DNA of 64,000 bases from an uncultured Bacilli bacterium (lineage in GTDB: Bacteria; Bacillota_I; Bacilli_A; RF39; UBA660). How positions within the stretch are numbered: position 1 is the first letter of the stretch; every line of letters begins with the position of its first letter. The notes under the pieces were generated by a model. It had not been told where the DNA came from. It ran no database searches and was given only the letters and a program-made list of their open reading frames with translations. This document shows, piece by piece, positions 26,164 to 34,999 of the stretch. Position numbers and translations under genes: made by a program. The stretch lies in the NCBI GenBank assembly GCA_934167695.1, contig CAKPLP010000002.1, positions 60,714-124,713 on the forward strand. Direction: 5' to 3'.

Positions 26164-28419
26164 ATGCGAGAAAGCAAATATTTCTATAACGGCATACCTT
26201 TATCTAAATATTGTAAAGATAATAATATTAATATAAATACTATACGAGCAAGAATATGGAAAAAGAAACAAAGTAAAAAATATGAAAACTATACAGAACA
26301 AGAAATTGTAGATATGGTTATAGAGGCTTATGGTAGTGCTATTAAATATATATATAAAGGGATATCTTTAAGACAATATTGCTTAGATAATGGTATTAAT
26401 ATAGGAACTATTAAATCTAGAATAAATAATCTAAGAAAGAAAAATGAAAATCTGTCAAATGATGAATTAGTAATTTTAGCAATGGAAGAGTTTGATAATC
26501 AAAATTTTAGATTTTTTATAAATGGTGTACCTTTAAAAGAATATTGTGAAAGTCATCCAGAAATAAATTACAATACTATTAGAACATACATTAACAGAGA
26601 AAAAGAAAAGAATCCAGAATTATCTGACGAAGAGCTAATTAAACAATATATAGATAAAGAACATAAAGAAATTTATAAATATTACTATTTGGGAATTCCA
26701 CTAAAACAATATTGTGATGAAAATAATTTGAATTATAGAAATATAATTACATATATGAGTAGATATAGAAATACTGATAACTTTAAAGATTTAAGTGATG
26801 GTGAGTTTGTTGAGGCAATTATGGACCAATATGAACCATTTGAGCCCAAATACCTATACAATGGACTAACTTTAAGAGAATATTGTATTCAAAATGATTT
26901 GTCATATTATAGTGTAGTATCTTTTGTAAAAAGAAGATTAACAAAAGACAGCACGAAGAGTATTGATTACTTAATCGATGAAGGTATAAAAACAATAAAT
27001 AGGTATGGAATAATTTACTATTATAAAGGTATACCTTTAAAAGATTATGCCGAGCAAAATGATTTGAATGCAAGTTCAATTCGTTGTGCTATTTTAAGAA
27101 AACAATTAAGAGGTAATAAACCATTACAAGAAATTATTGATGAGTGTGTTGAATCTTATCAAAAATTTTCTATCAAATATTATTATAATGGGATGCCACT
27201 CTTAACATTTTGTAACAATATAGGTTTGAATTATAATACAATAATTCAAAAATATTTATATGAATATGTAGATAAAACTGACATCGGTATAGATGAAGCA
27301 ATAAAACAAATTGTAGATTATTATATAGAACACCCACCAATAAAAACTAAATATTACTTCAATGATCAATCATTAACAAAATTTTGTGATGTAAACGGTT
27401 ATCCTTATCTAGCAATTTGGAGAAGAATTAAGACACTACAATCTAAAGATCATTCATTAGATAATGAACAAATTATAACTTTAGCAATAAAAAAATATGA
27501 AGATAGATTACAAATAGGTAAAATAAACGAAATTTTTGATAAACTAAAAGATTCCAAGATATATGATGTTAATAAAATTAAAAGTATATGTGAATTTCTA
27601 AAAGTTTGTTTTGAAAATGTAACTGATTTAGTTAATATGGATTTTTCATATAATCAAGCAATTAATATGATATGGTATTTTTCCGATAAAAAAACTAGTA
27701 ATAATTATAAAATGATTACTGATAAGAAAATAAAAGATATTTTTATTTTAGTTGATAATTTAAGAAGTTCTAATAACAATATTGAGCAGTTTGAATTATA
27801 TGATTTAATAGGAATATATAAAAGTGAGTTATATGATTCAAGAAATGAAATATTATTAAAACAAAAAAGATATATTTATAAAACAATATATTCATTATGT
27901 AGTAGTTATGAAGTTAAAGTTAATAATAGTAATTATGAAGATTTTGAAAGTGAGATTAAGTACTATCTATTAATGGTAATAAATAGAACTAATTTAAATA
28001 TTTATGGGCAAATAATTAAATATATGGATTTGACCGTTAAGGGTTATTTTAGAACTTATCTAAAAAAATATAGAAAGCAAAATAATAGTTTATCATTAGA
28101 TGATACTAAATACTTTAGTGATAAAGGCACAAGAAGAGAAAAATCAAGAATTGACTATATTGTTGATCCTAAGAATCCGTATGATAAAGCTGAAAACACC
28201 TCATTTAGTTCAGATATGATGAAAGTATTATCATCATTATCTCCAGATGATTTATCCCTTATTATGTTAAAATATCAAGAAAATTATAGTGATGATGAAT
28301 TGGTAAAACATTTCAATTTAACACTTGATGAAATAGAGCAAAAAGAAATTGAAATACTGTCATTATTAAAAAATAATGATAATGTAAAAGTCTTAAGAAG
28401 AACTAAAAATGATAATTAA
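26164..28419 (+). CDS. Eight-repeat HTH-like protein with sigma-factor-like C-terminus
   Basis: 751 aa from the ATG at 26164 (TTGGGGGC upstream; the in-frame TTG at 26152 is inside that motif). Residues about 8-455 are eight tandem repeats of 50-57 residues. Each opens with (K)YYYNGIPLKQYC, continues with a DNNLNYNTIRxRI stretch resembling a helix-turn-helix, and ends in an acidic helix (LSDEELI...). A helical middle (about 460-640) leads to a C-terminus (about 655-740) that reads like sigma-70 regions 3-4: SLDD, DKAENTSF, LSSLSPDDLSLIMLKYQENYSDDELVKHFNLTLDEIEQ. It is probably a DNA-binding regulator, which is inference. A terminator follows. Confidence 0.65.
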   Translation: MRESKYFYNGIPLSKYCKDNNININTIRARIWKKKQSKKYENYTEQEIVDMVIEAYGSAIKYIYKGISLRQYCLDNGINIGTIKSRINNLRKKNENLSNDELVILAMEEFDNQNFRFFINGVPLKEYCESHPEINYNTIRTYINREKEKNPELSDEELIKQYIDKEHKEIYKYYYLGIPLKQYCDENNLNYRNIITYMSRYRNTDNFKDLSDGEFVEAIMDQYEPFEPKYLYNGLTLREYCIQNDLSYYSVVSFVKRRLTKDSTKSIDYLIDEGIKTINRYGIIYYYKGIPLKDYAEQNDLNASSIRCAILRKQLRGNKPLQEIIDECVESYQKFSIKYYYNGMPLLTFCNNIGLNYNTIIQKYLYEYVDKTDIGIDEAIKQIVDYYIEHPPIKTKYYFNDQSLTKFCDVNGYPYLAIWRRIKTLQSKDHSLDNEQIITLAIKKYEDRLQIGKINEIFDKLKDSKIYDVNKIKSICEFLKVCFENVTDLVNMDFSYNQAINMIWYFSDKKTSNNYKMITDKKIKDIFILVDNLRSSNNNIEQFELYDLIGIYKSELYDSRNEILLKQKRYIYKTIYSLCSSYEVKVNNSNYEDFESEIKYYLLMVINRTNLNIYGQIIKYMDLTVKGYFRTYLKKYRKQNNSLSLDDTKYFSDKGTRREKSRIDYIVDPKNPYDKAENTSFSSDMMKVLSSLSPDDLSLIMLKYQENYSDDELVKHFNLTLDEIEQKEIEILSLLKNNDNVKVLRRTKNDN

Positions 28420-28490
28420 AAATGAATTTTAAATATTGTAATTCTATGTTAATTGATAATTGCTATATTGAAATGTGCTTAAGAAACTAA

Positions 28491-28516
28491 AACAATCAGA
28501 AATGGTTGTTTTTTGT
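28491..28516 (+). terminator. Terminator after the repeat protein
   Basis: AACAATCA and TGGTTGTT pair around GAAA with a G-U, followed by T4. Its T run overlaps the next -35 box. Confidence 0.65.
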
Positions 28517-28540
28517 TATTCCCTAAATTCATGTTATAAT
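28513..28540 (+). promoter_or_regulatory. SigA-type promoter with extended -10
   Basis: TTGTTA, 16 bp, TATAAT with an upstream TG. It precedes 28564-29223 by 23 bases. Confidence 0.65.
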
Positions 28541-28563
28541 ATTTATATAAAAGGAGAGATAAA

Positions 28564-29223
28564 ATGGATATTAAAACAAGATTGGAAGATGATGTCATAT
28601 TATTTTCAACTATTTTTAGTCCACAGTCAAGAGCACAAACTTTAAAAACCCTTAATTCTATAGGAATTTATACAATAGAAGATTTCATAAATTATAAAGT
28701 GAGCGACTATCCAGCAACATCTAGAAATGTATATTGTGCGATGGCACATATTTTTAGAAATGCTTATTTAGGTAAAGACTTAATATATGATGTAATATTA
28801 GAAAAAGAATACAATAAAGATCAACAAGGTTTTCAAGAATGTGCTTCAGACATTATAAGAATAGGACTTTCTAAAAATAATAAACGTAATTTAGCCTATT
28901 TTCTAGAAAATGAATTTAGAAATAGTGATGATTTTAGTATGGAATCATTAATAAGAAGTAACGCTGAATTTAATTACAATTCAGGTCCTGATATTAGAAG
29001 ATACTATATAAAATATATGGATGATAAAAAGAAAGTACAGCAGCCTGAAGAACAAGAAAATATTTCAAACATTAGTAATAATGATGCAGCAATTTTAACT
29101 ACCTTAAAAATTCAAGTACAAACCTTAATTGCAATGAAGGAAGATCTTGAAAAACAAATAGATGTACTTCAATCAAAAATTAGTACTCTTGAAGGAGGAC
29201 AAATTAGTCATGGAAGAAAGTAG
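28564..29223 (+). CDS. Hypothetical protein with helix-hairpin-helix-like start and C-terminal coiled coil
   Basis: 219 aa after AAAGGAGAGATAAA. Residues about 20-65 (TLKTLNSIGIYTIEDFINY, then SRNVYCAMAHIF) resemble the helix-hairpin-helix pattern of the RNA polymerase alpha C-terminal domain. The middle is helical and charged. The end (about 178-212: ILTTLKIQVQTLIAMKEDLE and onward) is a heptad coiled coil. The next small ORF, also a coiled coil, overlaps its end by 14 bases, which suggests a complex. The resemblance is weak and the function unknown. Confidence 0.55.
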   Translation: MDIKTRLEDDVILFSTIFSPQSRAQTLKTLNSIGIYTIEDFINYKVSDYPATSRNVYCAMAHIFRNAYLGKDLIYDVILEKEYNKDQQGFQECASDIIRIGLSKNNKRNLAYFLENEFRNSDDFSMESLIRSNAEFNYNSGPDIRRYYIKYMDDKKKVQQPEEQENISNISNNDAAILTTLKIQVQTLIAMKEDLEKQIDVLQSKISTLEGGQISHGRK

Positions 29224-29341
29224 TATTACTATTGAAGAAATAAAAGAAGAAATCAAGAAATTAAAATTAGAAATAATTGAACGTGAAAATAAAATTGATG
29301 AGCTATTAGAAATTATTAATGAAAGCGAAGAAGAATTATAA
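29210..29341 (+). CDS. 43-residue coiled-coil protein
   Basis: MEESSITIEEIKEEIKKLKL begins a strongly charged, regular heptad helix that fills the protein. GGAGG lies ten bases before the ATG, inside the previous gene, and the ORF overlaps that gene's end by 14 bases. A terminator follows, so it is the last gene of the unit. It could pair with the coiled coil of 28564-29223. Confidence 0.6.
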   Translation: MEESSITIEEIKEEIKKLKLEIIERENKIDELLEIINESEEEL

Positions 29342-29351
29342 ATATAGTTAC

Positions 29352-29379
29352 ACCAGTCTGAAATAAGGCTGGTTTTTAT
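29352..29379 (+). terminator. Terminator of the 28564-29341 unit
   Basis: ACCAGTCT and AGGCTGGT pair with one G-U around GAAATA, followed by T5. Confidence 0.8.
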
Positions 29380-29477
29380 TATCAAAATAATAAAGAAAAA
29401 ATAATTTAATAAAAAAATTACCACTTTTTGTCTAATTTTAAAATTTAAAACGAATGTTAATAATGGGAGGTGTAAAT

Positions 29478-31550
29478 TTGGAGGTTGTTAGACAAGAAGG
29501 ACTAAAGGATTGTGGCGTGTGTTCATTATTATCAGTAATTAGATATTATGGAGGTGATGTATCATTAGAATATTTAAGAGAATTAACATCCACAACCAAA
29601 AATGGTGTATCTGCCTACAATCTCGTTCAAGCAGCAACTATATTAGGTTTTAATTCTTATGGCATAAACTCAACACTAAATGATTTAGATATAACAGCCT
29701 TGCCCATTATAAGCCATGTTATAATAAATAAAAGTTACCAACATTTTATAGTTATTTATGAAATTAATGTTAATAAAAAAGAATTATTAATAATGGATCC
29801 TGCTATTGGTAAAAGAAAAATATCATATGCCGAGTTTAACTTAATAACAAGTAATAATTATATTTATCTAAAACCAATAAAAAAAATATTAAAATTAGAA
29901 AAAAAAGATATAGTAAATGATTGGTTAATAAAATTCTTACAAAAAAATAAAAAATATATTCCTTACATTATTTTATTAACTATAATATACTTTTTTACTA
30001 ATATAGTAACAGTATTTTATTTTAAACTTATATTAAATAAAGCTATAAATTATAATATAATCAGCAATGTTTATATTATTAGTAAATTTATGATAGTATT
30101 TTACTTATTTAAAGAAATAACATCATATTTAAAAAGCATCACTTTAGTTAAATGGAGTGAATTATTAGATGAAACATTAACAAAAAATGTCTTAAAAAGA
30201 TTGATGTTTCTTCCATATTTATATTATAAGAATAGAACAACCGGAGAAGTTATTTCTAGAATAAAGGATCTGGCTATTATAAAAGATTTTTTAGCAGATT
30301 TTTTTTCGACATTTATAATAAATAGTATACTGTTATTAATATTGATTTTACTAATTTTAAATATTAATAAACAACTAGCTATATATGTAATAATCTTAAG
30401 TATTATCTTATTGCTATTAGAAATATTCTTTGAAAAATATTTTATCTATATAAAAAACGCCTATCTAACAACAGAAGATAAAATAAATTCAATTTTATTT
30501 GAAACCATTAATTCAATGAATACTATCAAATCATTACATATAGAAAAGCAAAAAACTAATAGTTTTTTAAAACAATATCAAATTTTACTTGATAAAGCTT
30601 ATAAGTTAAATAGTGTAATATTTACAGATGACTTTTTTGTAAATGTTGTAACAGACATTTTTAATATTTTCTTTTTAACAGTCAGTAGTTGTTTAATAAT
30701 TAAAAATAAACTTAGTTTAGGTAATTTGATTGTCTTTCAAACAATTTTTAATTATTATATTTCATCATATAAGAGTTTATTGACATTATATAAGAAATAT
30801 CATAACTATAAATTAGCAAAATCAAGAATAGAAGATCTATTTACAATTAATGTAGAAAATTTTAATTGTTTAGAGTATTTTCAAGATTATAAATTAAACG
30901 GGACAATAAAAATAAAAAATCTAACTTATAGTTATGGATATAAAAAAATATTTAATAAAATGAGTTTGACCATTAATAAGAAAGATAAAATTTTTTTAAC
31001 AGGAGAAAGTGGTATTGGTAAAAGTACCTTAATGAAAATATTAAATAGATACCTAAATATTGAATATGGTTTTATTAGCATTAATAATATTGATTTAACC
31101 CATTATCATTTAGATGTTATAAGAAGAAAAATAACTTATATCTCCCAACAAGAGAGCTTATTTACTGGAACAATAAAGGAAAATATAATATTTGAGGAAA
31201 GTGATAATTCAAATAAATTATCTAAAATCTCAAAGATAGTTTATTTAGATGAAATTTTAGATAAAGAATTAGGTTTTTCCAAACTAATAGAGGAGGGTGG
31301 TGCTAACTTTAGCGGTGGAGAAAGACAAAGAATAATACTTGCTCGTGCACTCTTTAAAGATAGTGACATCTATATATTTGACGAAGCATTAAACCAAATA
31401 GATATAGAAAAAGAACAAGTAATATTAGAAAACATTTTAAAATATTTAAAAGATAAAATAGTAATAATAATAAGTCATAGATTAACCTGCCAAGATCTTT
31501 TTAATAGAATTTTAGTTTTAAAGAATGGGAAAATATATGAAAAGATATAA
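29478..31550 (+). CDS. Peptidase-containing ABC transporter (C39) for double-glycine peptides
   Basis: 690 aa from the TTG at 29478, which has GGGAGGTG upstream; the ATG at 29454 lacks such a site. The N-terminal C39 peptidase (about residues 1-130) has the catalytic Cys in LKDCGVCSLL, the His in YQHFIVIYEI and the Asp in IMDPAIG. Six membrane segments follow (about 155-435). The ATPase domain has Walker A GESGIGKST, signature FSGGERQR, Walker B IYIFDEA and switch ISHR. Such proteins cleave a leader after Gly-Gly and export the peptide. Two matching precursor peptides are encoded just downstream. Confidence 0.9.
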   Translation: MEVVRQEGLKDCGVCSLLSVIRYYGGDVSLEYLRELTSTTKNGVSAYNLVQAATILGFNSYGINSTLNDLDITALPIISHVIINKSYQHFIVIYEINVNKKELLIMDPAIGKRKISYAEFNLITSNNYIYLKPIKKILKLEKKDIVNDWLIKFLQKNKKYIPYIILLTIIYFFTNIVTVFYFKLILNKAINYNIISNVYIISKFMIVFYLFKEITSYLKSITLVKWSELLDETLTKNVLKRLMFLPYLYYKNRTTGEVISRIKDLAIIKDFLADFFSTFIINSILLLILILLILNINKQLAIYVIILSIILLLLEIFFEKYFIYIKNAYLTTEDKINSILFETINSMNTIKSLHIEKQKTNSFLKQYQILLDKAYKLNSVIFTDDFFVNVVTDIFNIFFLTVSSCLIIKNKLSLGNLIVFQTIFNYYISSYKSLLTLYKKYHNYKLAKSRIEDLFTINVENFNCLEYFQDYKLNGTIKIKNLTYSYGYKKIFNKMSLTINKKDKIFLTGESGIGKSTLMKILNRYLNIEYGFISINNIDLTHYHLDVIRRKITYISQQESLFTGTIKENIIFEESDNSNKLSKISKIVYLDEILDKELGFSKLIEEGGANFSGGERQRIILARALFKDSDIYIFDEALNQIDIEKEQVILENILKYLKDKIVIIISHRLTCQDLFNRILVLKNGKIYEKI

Positions 31551-31929
31551 AAAATATCAATTATTATTTACTATTAATATAATTATCATAATATTATTCA
31601 TATTATTTGTCATATCATTAACTAAAATTAATTATAATGAATATACAAAATTAAATTCTATATATATAATAGACAATGTAGTAGAAAGTGTTGTTACTAG
31701 TAAACAATTAAAGTATTTGGAAAAAAATAATTTCGTTTACTTAAATTCATCTAGGAAAAAAATTGAAATATTATCAATTACTAAGAATATATATAAAAGA
31801 GATGGAGAGTTTTATCATCAAATACTTTTAAAAATTAATAAAATAAAAGAAAATACAATAATAAATATGAGCATACCGCAGAAAAAAAGAAAATTAATTA
31901 TATTAATAAAGGATTGTTGGAAGGAGTAA
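31537..31929 (+). CDS. Small membrane accessory protein of the peptide export locus
   Basis: 130 aa from the ATG at 31537; an ATG at 31525 is also possible. It overlaps the end of the transporter gene. One N-terminal membrane helix (about residues 9-30) is followed by a Lys-rich extracytoplasmic part of beta character. Position and topology suggest an accessory subunit like a shortened HlyD-type protein, or an immunity protein. I cannot tell which. It ends two bases before the first peptide gene. Confidence 0.6.
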   Translation: MKRYKKYQLLFTINIIIIILFILFVISLTKINYNEYTKLNSIYIIDNVVESVVTSKQLKYLEKNNFVYLNSSRKKIEILSITKNIYKRDGEFYHQILLKINKIKENTIINMSIPQKKRKLIILIKDCWKE

Positions 31930-31931
31930 AA

Positions 31932-32075
31932 ATGAAAAAACTAGATAATAAAAAATTAGCAAATATAACAGGAGGAGAAGTTTCAGTATGGGTTTATATG
32001 ATATCATCAGCAATAGTAGTATTCGTTTCAGGAATTATTAAGGGATATACTCATCCAAGAAGCTGTAATGGTTAA
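31932..32075 (+). CDS. Double-glycine bacteriocin-like precursor peptide 1
   Basis: 47 aa with AAGGAGTAAAA before the ATG. The leader MKKLDNKKLANITGG has the spacing of a C39 leader, with cleavage expected after Gly-15. The 32-residue mature peptide is hydrophobic (VYMISSAIVVFVSGII) and ends in KGYTHPRSCNG with a single Cys. Together with peptide 2 and the C39 exporter it looks like an unmodified class II bacteriocin; a two-peptide type is likely. No modification enzyme is nearby. Confidence 0.75.
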   Translation: MKKLDNKKLANITGGEVSVWVYMISSAIVVFVSGIIKGYTHPRSCNG

Positions 32076-32247
32076 AACTATGAAATTAAATAATAATAAC
32101 TTATCTAAAATAGTTGGTGGAACTACTATATCAGGAACAATAATAAATGCATTTACTAATGTTATAAAAGTATTATTAGATGCTGGTGAAGGTGTAGGTT
32201 CTTCTATTAGGAGAATTGTTGATAATAATATGTGCCCACTAAAATAG
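32068..32247 (+). CDS. Double-glycine bacteriocin-like precursor peptide 2
   Basis: 59 aa from the ATG at 32068, which overlaps the stop of peptide 1; a second ATG at 32080 would give 55 aa. The leader ends LNNNNLSKIVGG, with cleavage after Gly-Gly. The 41-residue mature part (TTISGTIINAFTNVIKVLLD, then GSSIRRIVDNNMCPLK) is an amphipathic helix with a C-terminal Cys-Pro. Translation is probably coupled to peptide 1. Its composition suits a membrane-active peptide partner. Confidence 0.7.
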   Translation: MVKTMKLNNNNLSKIVGGTTISGTIINAFTNVIKVLLDAGEGVGSSIRRIVDNNMCPLK

Positions 32248-32297
32248 GATGAAAATAAAATAAAGTACATTTTCTATAAAAAAATATAATTTTTTTG

Positions 32298-32326
32298 TTG
32301 AATATTGTCAATATATTTGTTATAAT
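32298..32326 (+). promoter_or_regulatory. SigA-type promoter of rpsU
   Basis: TTGAAT, 17 bp, TATAAT, about 33 bases before the rpsU start. Confidence 0.7.
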
Positions 32327-32358
32327 CTTAATAGTTATGGATGAAGGGAGGGAGAAAT

Positions 32359-32559
32359 ATGACACAAGTAACTGTAAAAAATGGTAACTTAGACATGGCT
32401 CTAAGAAAATTCAAACAAAAAGTTGCAAGAGACGGAGTCCCTTCAGAATGCAAAAAAAGAGAATGTTATGATAAACCTGGAGTAAAAAGAAGAAAAGCCA
32501 AAAAAGAAGGAATTAAGAATTCTAGAAAAAGAAACAGAAATAGTCGTGATAAAGACTAA
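32359..32559 (+). CDS. rpsU: 30S ribosomal protein bS21
   Basis: 66 aa from the ATG at 32359 after GGGAGGGAGAAAT; an in-frame ATG at 32341 would add six residues that are actually the ribosome-binding site. TVKNGNLDMALRKFKQKV and the basic tail KPGVKRRKAKKEG are diagnostic of S21. It carries one of the few Pro-Gly pairs written as CCTGGA in the window. A terminator follows at once. Confidence 0.96.
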   Translation: MTQVTVKNGNLDMALRKFKQKVARDGVPSECKKRECYDKPGVKRRKAKKEGIKNSRKRNRNSRDKD

Positions 32560-32560
32560 A

Positions 32561-32595
32561 AGAAAGTTGTCAATCAATGGCAACTTTTCTTTTTT
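32561..32595 (+). terminator. Terminator of rpsU
   Basis: AGAAAGTTG pairs with CAACTTTTCT (one bulge), followed by T5. Confidence 0.75.
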
Positions 32596-32674
32596 CCTCT
32601 TGAAAAAACATCTATATATAATATATAATAAAAAAGGAAGATATAACTAAGAAAAACTTAGTTAGGAGGTAATT

Positions 32675-34492
32675 ATGAGCACATCTTTTATTATATGTAG
32701 TATGTTTTATAGTGCTTTACTATTAATAGTATATTTTTCTAAAAAAAGATTAAATAGTTTAGAAAATAAAATATACTCATCACTTGCGATTGTAAACTTT
32801 TTTGGACTAATAATAGAATTGTTTTGTTATTTAGTTACACTAAACCGTGATAAATTTCCTATGTTTACATCAATAATTAATAGAGTATATTTAATTTATA
32901 TGCTTACTTGGTTAATGCTATTTGCGTATTATACATTTATAATTTCTTTTAAAAGAAGAATCAATCTACACTTCAATAGCAAAGAACTTTATCGTAAAAT
33001 ATCAGGAGTTTTCCTTAAAGTATACTTAATAGTAGCATTTGCATTATTAGTATTGCCATTATATTATAATAATTCAAATATTAATTCAGTATATTCATAC
33101 GGACCTAGTAGTCTTTTATGTACAATAATGAGTGCAGTTTGTATAGTAGCATGCTTAATATTTATAATCATAGGTCATAAAAATATTAGAAAATCAAAAC
33201 TTATTCCATTAATAAGTTATATAATACTTTTTCCGATTGTAATTTTTCTTCAGTATAAGCATCCTGAACTTCTATTAACAACAACAATAGAAACATTCAT
33301 CACATTCTTATTATATTTTACAATAGAAAACCCAGATCTAAAAACAATCGATGAATTGAGTAATGCAAAGCAAAGAGCAGAAGAGGCCAATAAGGCGAAA
33401 ACAAAATTCTTATATAGTATTTCACATGAAATAAGAACACCATTAACTAGTATCATTGGTTTTACAGAAGCCTTATCAGATAGAAAATTAGATAAAGAAT
33501 CTAAAAAAGATATAGAAAACATCTCATCATCAGCTACTAACTTATTACAAGTAGTAAATGGAATATTAGATATATCTAAATTAGAAGTAAAACAAGTTCA
33601 ACTAGTAAAAAAACGCTATAATCTAGAAAGTATGTTAGAAGAGTTAGTAGACTTTTCAAAAGAAATAATTGGTAAAAATCACATTGAGTTAAGAACTTGT
33701 TTTGATACTACAATTCCAGAAGCTTTATATGGCGATTATGTAGTTTTAAGACAAATAATGTTAAATTTATTAGCAAACTCAATCGAAAGAACAAAAATTG
33801 GTTATATAGAATTTAGTGTTACATCAGTCATTAAGGATAACGCTTGTAGATTAATAATATCATTAGAGGATACTGGTGGTACAATAAAAAATGATAAATT
33901 AGATAAAATCTTTATTAGTAATAATGAGGATAATATAGAAGAAAGTTTAATAGAAGGTACTAATACATCACTATCAGCCACAAAAAAATTAGTTGATTTA
34001 ATGGGTGGCACAATAGTAGCACAAAACGTATATGGCAGGGGTTGTAAATTTACTGTTGCACTTGATCAAGAAATAGTTGTTTCAAATAATAATGAAGATG
34101 TAACAGAAGAAGTAAAAGATATTTCTGATAAACGAATTTTAATAGTAGATGATAACAAATTAAATATTAAGGTAGCTCAACGTTTACTTGAAAAATATAA
34201 TGTTCAAATAGATGCTGTTTTAAGTGGAACAGATTGTTTAGAAAAAATTGCTTCAGGTGAACATTATGATTTAATATTAATGGATGATATGATGCCAATA
34301 ATGAGTGGAGTAGAAACTTACAAGAAATTAAAACAAAATTCAAACTTTAATACTCCTACAGTAATGCTAACAGCAAACGCGATTGATGGTATGAAAGAAA
34401 AATATCTATTACAAGATGGTTTTGATGAATATATTGCAAAACCAATAGAAAAAAAAGAATTAGATCGTATTATTAAAAAAATATTTAAATAA
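32675..34492 (+). CDS. Hybrid histidine kinase with a degenerate ATPase domain
   Basis: 605 aa with AGTTAGGAGGTAATT upstream. About six or seven membrane helices fill residues 1-215, followed by a short helix and HisKA with the phospho-acceptor His in YSISHEIRTPLTS near residue 250. The HATPase keeps the N-box Asn (NLLANSIE), but its glycine box reads EGTNTSLSA where the paralogue at 52452 has EGTGLGLA, and the F-box is altered. ATP binding may be lost. The C-terminal receiver domain (about 485-605) keeps VDDNKLN and the Asp in LILMDDMMP. It interrupts the usual rpsU-yqeY neighbourhood. Confidence 0.85.
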   Translation: MSTSFIICSMFYSALLLIVYFSKKRLNSLENKIYSSLAIVNFFGLIIELFCYLVTLNRDKFPMFTSIINRVYLIYMLTWLMLFAYYTFIISFKRRINLHFNSKELYRKISGVFLKVYLIVAFALLVLPLYYNNSNINSVYSYGPSSLLCTIMSAVCIVACLIFIIIGHKNIRKSKLIPLISYIILFPIVIFLQYKHPELLLTTTIETFITFLLYFTIENPDLKTIDELSNAKQRAEEANKAKTKFLYSISHEIRTPLTSIIGFTEALSDRKLDKESKKDIENISSSATNLLQVVNGILDISKLEVKQVQLVKKRYNLESMLEELVDFSKEIIGKNHIELRTCFDTTIPEALYGDYVVLRQIMLNLLANSIERTKIGYIEFSVTSVIKDNACRLIISLEDTGGTIKNDKLDKIFISNNEDNIEESLIEGTNTSLSATKKLVDLMGGTIVAQNVYGRGCKFTVALDQEIVVSNNNEDVTEEVKDISDKRILIVDDNKLNIKVAQRLLEKYNVQIDAVLSGTDCLEKIASGEHYDLILMDDMMPIMSGVETYKKLKQNSNFNTPTVMLTANAIDGMKEKYLLQDGFDEYIAKPIEKKELDRIIKKIFK

Positions 34493-34506
34493 AGGAATGA
34501 TATAAA

Positions 34507-34953
34507 ATGTTAGAAAAATTAAAACAAGATATGATAGAGTCTATGAAAAATAAAGACAAAGAAAGATTATCAGTTATTAGAGGAATAAAGGCAGCAACAG
34601 ACAAAGAACATATCGACAAAAAAAGAGAAATAACTGATGAATTAATAATAGAAGTAGTATCACATCAAGTTAAACTTTTAAATGATTCAATCGAAGAATT
34701 CAAAAAGGGTAATAGAGATGATCTTGTAGAAAAAGCAAAAAATGAACTAAATGTTTTAAAAGAATATTTACCAGAACCATTATCAGAAGATGAAGTAAAT
34801 AAAATTATTGAAAATATTTTTGAAAAGATTAAGCCAGAATCTATGCGTGACATGGGTAAAGTAATGTCAGAAGTAACACCACTTGTAAAGGGGCGCTTTG
34901 ATATGAGTGAGGTAAGTAATAAAATAAAAAACAAACTAATGAACAAAGACTAG
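34507..34953 (+). CDS. yqeY: GatB/YqeY domain protein
   Basis: 148 aa, the family length, with AAAGGAATGATATAA upstream. It is helical and resembles the tRNA-binding tail domain of GatB: LKQDMIESMKNKDKERLSVI, EYLPEPLSEDEV, MGKVMSEVTPLVKGRFDMS. The precise function of YqeY is not established. It often lies next to rpsU in Firmicutes; here a kinase gene separates them. Confidence 0.92.
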   Translation: MLEKLKQDMIESMKNKDKERLSVIRGIKAATDKEHIDKKREITDELIIEVVSHQVKLLNDSIEEFKKGNRDDLVEKAKNELNVLKEYLPEPLSEDEVNKIIENIFEKIKPESMRDMGKVMSEVTPLVKGRFDMSEVSNKIKNKLMNKD

Positions 34954-34999
34954 TAAATATGGTCTTTTTCTTTTATAATAAACAATATAGGTGATTAAT

